10,000 bases of DNA from Hirudo medicinalis (lineage: Eukaryota > Annelida > Clitellata > Hirudinida > Hirudinidae), in the NCBI GenBank assembly GCA_011800805.1, contig MPNW01000177.1:4089-14088 (forward strand), written 5' to 3'. The notes beneath the pieces are model-generated. The model saw only the letters and a program-made list of their open reading frames with translations, made no database searches and was not told where the DNA came from. The position numbers and the translations under genes are program-made. Of the stretch, positions 7,040 through 10,000 are shown one piece after another. Each line of letters starts with the position of its first letter. The stretch's first letter is position 1.

Positions 7040-7057
7040 ATGATACCTGAGTATCAT
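7040..7057. repeat. short perfect hairpin ATGATAC-CTGA-GTATCAT
   Basis: Seven base pairs enclose a four-base loop. It stands alone, with no T-run or gene end beside it, so no terminator or regulatory role is claimed. Confidence 0.4.
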
Positions 7058-7206
7058 GGACTGGAGTTTATGTTAATCATTGTAAATCGACTCTCAAGTG
7101 TTGAAGGTGATGAGCACCATTTCGCGAGGATTACAATCGTCAGGACAAGTACTTTTACGTCATGTAAATGCCAACCAATGCTCATTTCATCGTGCAGGTT
7201 GGTCGT

Positions 7207-7320
7207 GCATTCTTGAGTGATTGAGAGGATAAACGAATGAATGCATTCTTGAGTGATTGAGAGGATAAACGAATGAATGCATTCTTCAGTGATTGAGAGG
7301 ATAAACGAATGAATGCTTTC
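7207..7320 (+). repeat. 36-bp minisatellite, about 3.1 copies
   Basis: The unit begins GCATTCTTGAGTGATTGAGA and ends GGATAAACGAATGAAT. Copies lie at 7207-7242, 7243-7278 and 7279-7314, with a partial fourth starting at 7315. The copies are identical except one G-to-C change in the third (CTTCAGTG). Because 36 is a multiple of three, the minus strand stays open and reads a 12-residue repeat (HSFILSITQEC), but no gene features support translation. Confidence 0.95.
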
Positions 7321-7640
7321 TGACTCGAAAATCCTTTGGATGAAGTAAAGAGGAGTATTGTTTATTCTCAAAGTTTGAAGAAGACAAATGGAAATATATT
7401 TAAAATATACTATTTATCCGACAAACCATTGAAATGAGAAATGAGACTTACTGAATATTGTTGGTTTCAATTTAATTATACGGAAGTTTTTAACCGAAAT
7501 TGAATGATAATAAAATCGAATGATATTGAAATAAAATAAAATAAAAGATAACAAAGCCATCATCAGAACAAACACGTGTCTTGAGCACAACATTTCCATG
7601 ACGAAAAGTCTTGGCGGGTAAACAATGATACAAAATAGTT
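7321..7640. other. AT-rich, no recognised feature
   Basis: No coding frame or structured repeat is visible apart from an A/T-rich AAATAAAATAAAATAAAAG tract near 7529-7548. Confidence 0.5.
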
Positions 7641-7665
7641 TGATGATGATGATGGTGATGATGAT
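7641..7665 (+). repeat. (GAT)n microsatellite
   Basis: TGATGATGATGATGGTGATGATGAT is nearly perfect. It is the first of several GAT-family tracts in this part of the window. Confidence 0.85.
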
Positions 7666-7851
7666 AGAGATTCTACAGGTAAAACACAGAATAAACATTC
7701 CATTTAATTTATTCATTCATTGTTTGTCTTCCACTTGGATTCTTTTTATCCACCTTCCTTCCTTCCACAGCCAACAAATCTCTACAGCTGCTTGTGCACT
7801 GCCTTAACAATTTTCTAGCAATAGTTCTCCTGATACTGATAACGCGCCTGG

Positions 7852-7993
7852 AGATGATGACAATGATAACATTACGATGATGACGATGATGCTGACATGA
7901 TTATGGTGATGGCGATGACGACGACGATGACGACGATGATGATATGATGATGATAATATGATGCTGATGCTGATAACATGATAATGATGCTGC
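7852..7993 (+). repeat. compound GAT/GAC/GCT trinucleotide tract
   Basis: About 140 bp consist almost entirely of GATGA-type triplets with GAC, GGC and GCT variants and a few ATA interruptions. Frames across it code only Asp-, Met- or His/Ile-rich low-complexity peptide. The minus open frame 7804-8079 owes its length to this tract and I do not call it a gene. Confidence 0.85.
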
Positions 7994-8211
7994 AAGTGAC
8001 AAGTATCACCAATGCTGGAAACTACGAAAAGCTCCTCAATCTTTAATGAGTGCGATGAAGAAGACGCCGATGTAGACATGGTGACTATGAATAGTAATGA
8101 GAGATTTTCTAATCATAGACAATAATTAAGATATTGATTGAAACATCTTAAAATAAATTCGTCTAAACGGATTATATGGGATAACAAGTCCTTGTATGAA
8201 AAATTAGATGC

Positions 8212-8236
8212 ATGGATGGATGGATGGATGGACGGA
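8212..8236 (+). repeat. (ATGG)n microsatellite
   Basis: About six ATGG units lie here, the last changed to ACGG. The tract accounts for the PSIHPSIH run in the minus open frame 8113-8322. Confidence 0.9.
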
Positions 8237-8668
8237 TAAAAGAATTGTGTGAGCAATCGCGTGGATGGCATATTGTTGCCTTGACAACGGGTGGCACGTC
8301 TTAAAGACCCTGACGTAAGCACTCACTTTTATCACCAACGTTAAACTTAAATTTCTTTTTAATGTTGTGGAATCATTTGTGAGGTCCTTATCAGGTCATT
8401 GGTCAATTTGGGACCAAAGGTCATCTGTTGTCCTCTGAATGTTGATAAGTCTTTGTATGGCAACAAATTGTTCGCTTCTCATTCTGGTGTAATTGTGGGT
8501 CTTTTAGATGCTTTAATTTAAAATATGCTTTAATTTATTATAAATTTTTAATTTCAATCGCATTGAAAGTTGTTCACTTCATCTTCATCGTGCCATCAAT
8601 GATTTCCTTGCTCTTCAACTGGCTTTATCGATTTTCTCACGAAGCTTCCACGGCAGGCACTGGAATGA
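8237..8668. other. no gene; a 13-bp direct repeat
   Basis: ATGCTTTAATTTA occurs at 8508-8520 and 8525-8537 with four bases between, probably a slippage product. I see no coding sequence or RNA gene in this stretch. Confidence 0.5.
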
Positions 8669-8688
8669 TGTTGTTGTTGTTGTTGTTT
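8669..8688 (+). repeat. (GTT)n microsatellite
   Basis: Six TTG/GTT units form a perfect tract. It is followed by an 8-bp inverted repeat (ATATTCAT at 8693-8700, ATGAATAT at 8702-8709). Confidence 0.85.
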
Positions 8689-8880
8689 TAATATATTCAT
8701 AATGAATATTAATAACCAGCCGATGGTGATTTCACGGCGATCATTGTAATGAATCGTTGTGTTTTATTTCAATACTCACGTAATGAGCGCTAATGTTCAA
8801 TAACGAGGATTTAAAGCTGTCAAATTAATTTGTCGCGCAGTTTTTATCGAGGTCACAAGGTCTCGAGGATTTCACCTACA

Positions 8881-8939
8881 TCATCATCATCAGCAGCATC
8901 ATCATCATCATCGTCGTCGTCGTTGTCGTCATCATCATG
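8881..8939 (+). repeat. compound CAT/CAG/CGT trinucleotide tract
   Basis: Runs of TCA with a CAG pair, then CGT units, then TCA again cover about 59 bp. On the other strand this is the same GAT/GAC family as the tracts at 7641, 7852 and 9171, but in opposite orientation. Confidence 0.9.
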
Positions 8940-9060
8940 ACTGACTCTTATCATGGTCAATTGAAAGGATTCACATTTGGAAAGTGGATCAGAGTGGACG
9001 ATGCATGAAGGTAATGTTGATGCGGGTGGAAAGATTATTCCACATAAATGGGCATGTCGT

Positions 9061-9096
9061 GAGGGTGGTCATGAGGGTGGTCGTGAGGGTGGTCGT
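9061..9096 (+). repeat. 12-bp tandem repeat, three copies
   Basis: GAGGGTGGTCAT is followed by two copies of GAGGGTGGTCGT. It is exact apart from one base, and a degenerate fourth copy may follow (AATGAGGACGAT). Confidence 0.85.
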
Positions 9097-9112
9097 AATG
9101 AGGACGATGACG

Positions 9113-9277
9113 ATGGAGAACTCTTTCATGAAGGAATACAAAGGTAAAAGATCTCTTTCAAGAAATCTGACAATGACGATGTTGATGATGATAATGATGA
9201 AGACGACGACGACGACAATGATGATGGGGAACCCTTTCATGAAGGAATACAAAGGTAAAAGATCTCTTTCAAGAAAT
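9113..9277 (+). repeat. 54-bp unit duplicated at 111-bp spacing, with a GAT/GAC tract between
   Basis: The copies at 9113-9166 and 9224-9277 match at 52 of 54 bases (ATGGAGAACTC against ATGGGGAACCC at the start). Each contains TTTCATGAAGGAATACAAAG and AAAAGATCTCTTTCAAGAAA. The gap is GAT/GAC microsatellite, so this is probably a two-copy tandem duplication of a 111-bp unit whose microsatellite part has drifted. Both copies read in the same phase on both strands, which keeps the + frame 8984-9316 and the minus frame 8989-9366 open. I see this as a consequence of the 111-bp period, not evidence of a gene. Confidence 0.9.
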
Positions 9278-9901
9278 ATTTTAAGAATTGATTTTAGAAA
9301 CGGGATTGGCAAATGATGAAAATCGAATGAAAAATAAAAATTTTCTGGCAACATTTTCTGTGGCATTTCGTGTCTGGAGAGGAAACAAGATCTTTCTAAG
9401 TGAATTAATTTCGCAAATTGGCCATCTTCGTTGAGCCTACAAATAAGATTTATTAGAAATAAGCTTCAAAAGTGAAGAAATTCTCAGCAGAACAACTTCG
9501 CAATTTCAAAACACGAAATGAACTTTTTAAGGATGCTTCACAGAAATAACAACAACGGAAGATTTTATCAGTTAAGGCAATTGCTGAATAATTCGGGTTA
9601 AATTCTATTTTAAAACTGGTAAATTGTTTCAGCCAATTAGTTAAACAAAGTCTCAATAACTTAATGAATTATTTTTACACTTAATTTAAAAGTTGCAACC
9701 AATTAGAAAAGAAGTTTAGATTTTGAAAATATTTTTTAAATAATTTTATTATTTTAAATTTTATCATAATTTATAAGCAATTACCATGTCTCATATAATC
9801 AGGCAGGGTAATTATCTGCAATTTGAAGAGCTAAACAGCACTCGTTTTTGGAAAATCCTGACCTCTTCAATGTTAGAAGTTTATTGCGAAACCAACTGCT
9901 G
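9278..9901. other. AT-rich, no supported gene
   Basis: The most coding-like piece is 9463-9546 on the + strand (28 codons, KKFSAEQLRNFKTRNELFKD in the middle). The same frame continues past TAA stops at 9547 and about 9589. No family is recognised and no splice sites bound it well. The stretch 9725-9775 is almost pure A/T. Confidence 0.4.
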
Positions 9902-10000
9902 CATGCAATACAAACATACAATACAAGCATACAACACAAACACAAAAACGTAAACATACTACACAAGCATACTGTAGAAGCATGCAATATAAGCATACAA
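9902..10000 (+). repeat. 13-bp minisatellite running off the window end
   Basis: The consensus is CATACAATACAAG. Copies start at 9902, 9915, 9928, 9941 (14 bp, most divergent), 9955, 9968, 9981 and 9994 (cut by the window end). Copies differ by one to several bases, so the array is old. The minus open frame 9799-9996 reads through it as a Cys/Leu/Tyr-rich repeat peptide and is not taken as a gene. Confidence 0.92.

Noticed and set aside
7207..7320. CRISPR-like array
   Set aside because: The 36-bp copies are directly adjacent with no unique spacers, and the window is eukaryotic. It is a minisatellite.
7804..8079. His/Ser/Ile-rich minus-strand frame of 91 codons
   Set aside because: Most of it is the translated trinucleotide tract; no conserved motif.
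8984..9366. Open frames of 110 (+) and 125 (-) codons with a repeated peptide
   Set aside because: Both follow from the 111-bp in-phase duplication and GAT/GAC tracts. Composition is low-complexity and no splice or start context supports a gene.
9463..9650. Coding-like + frame containing SAEQLRNFKTRNELFKD
   Set aside because: It has two internal TAA stops, no recognised family and no convincing exon borders, so it is compatible with chance or an unrecognisable pseudogene.

Overview
The window looks like nuclear DNA of an invertebrate-type animal. It is AT-rich, and its main gene is split by short introns (132-203 bp) with GT...AG borders and a T-rich 3'UTR carrying AATAAA. Transposon debris and many simple repeats fill the rest. 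Nothing points to bacteria: there are no operons, ribosome binding sites or long ORFs. Geminin-family proteins are known from animals, which fits. I cannot name the species.

Layout. (1) 1-430: a possible last coding exon (224-385) of an upstream + strand gene, with a poly(A) signal at 405-410. (2) 465-1898: a hAT DNA transposon of 1,418 bp. Both ends can be placed from an exact 8-bp target-site duplication and imperfect terminal inverted repeats. It keeps only the C-terminal tail of its transposase (1494-1622). (3) 1899-3048: AT-rich sequence with a second hAT-type terminus (2198-2220) and a weak candidate first exon (1994-2017). (4) 3049-4567: the one clear cellular gene, a geminin-family coiled-coil protein. 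Five coding exons are resolved (236 residues plus stop), and only a short N-terminal piece with the ATG is missing. (5) About 5094-6028: the 3' end of a dead L2/CR1-type non-LTR retrotransposon, with three frameshifts, two in-frame stops, a disabling 7-bp duplication and an (ATGTAA)n tail. (6) 6029-10000: no gene I can support, but a dense set of tandem repeats: CATT-type and ATGG tetranucleotides, long GAT/GAC tracts, 36-bp, 12-bp and 13-bp minisatellites, and a 54-bp unit repeated 111 bp apart.

Function. Geminin binds CDT1 and prevents a second round of origin licensing; its paralogues GEMC1 and multicilin act in the multiciliated-cell programme. The gene here keeps the Tyr-Trp pair before the coil. 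However, the coil is about five residues shorter than in the vertebrate proteins as I recall them, and the resolved exons contain no RxxL or KEN degradation motif. These are the most interesting biological points. I found no convincing wholly new system. The most useful discoveries are the intact hAT borders and the divergent geminin-like gene.
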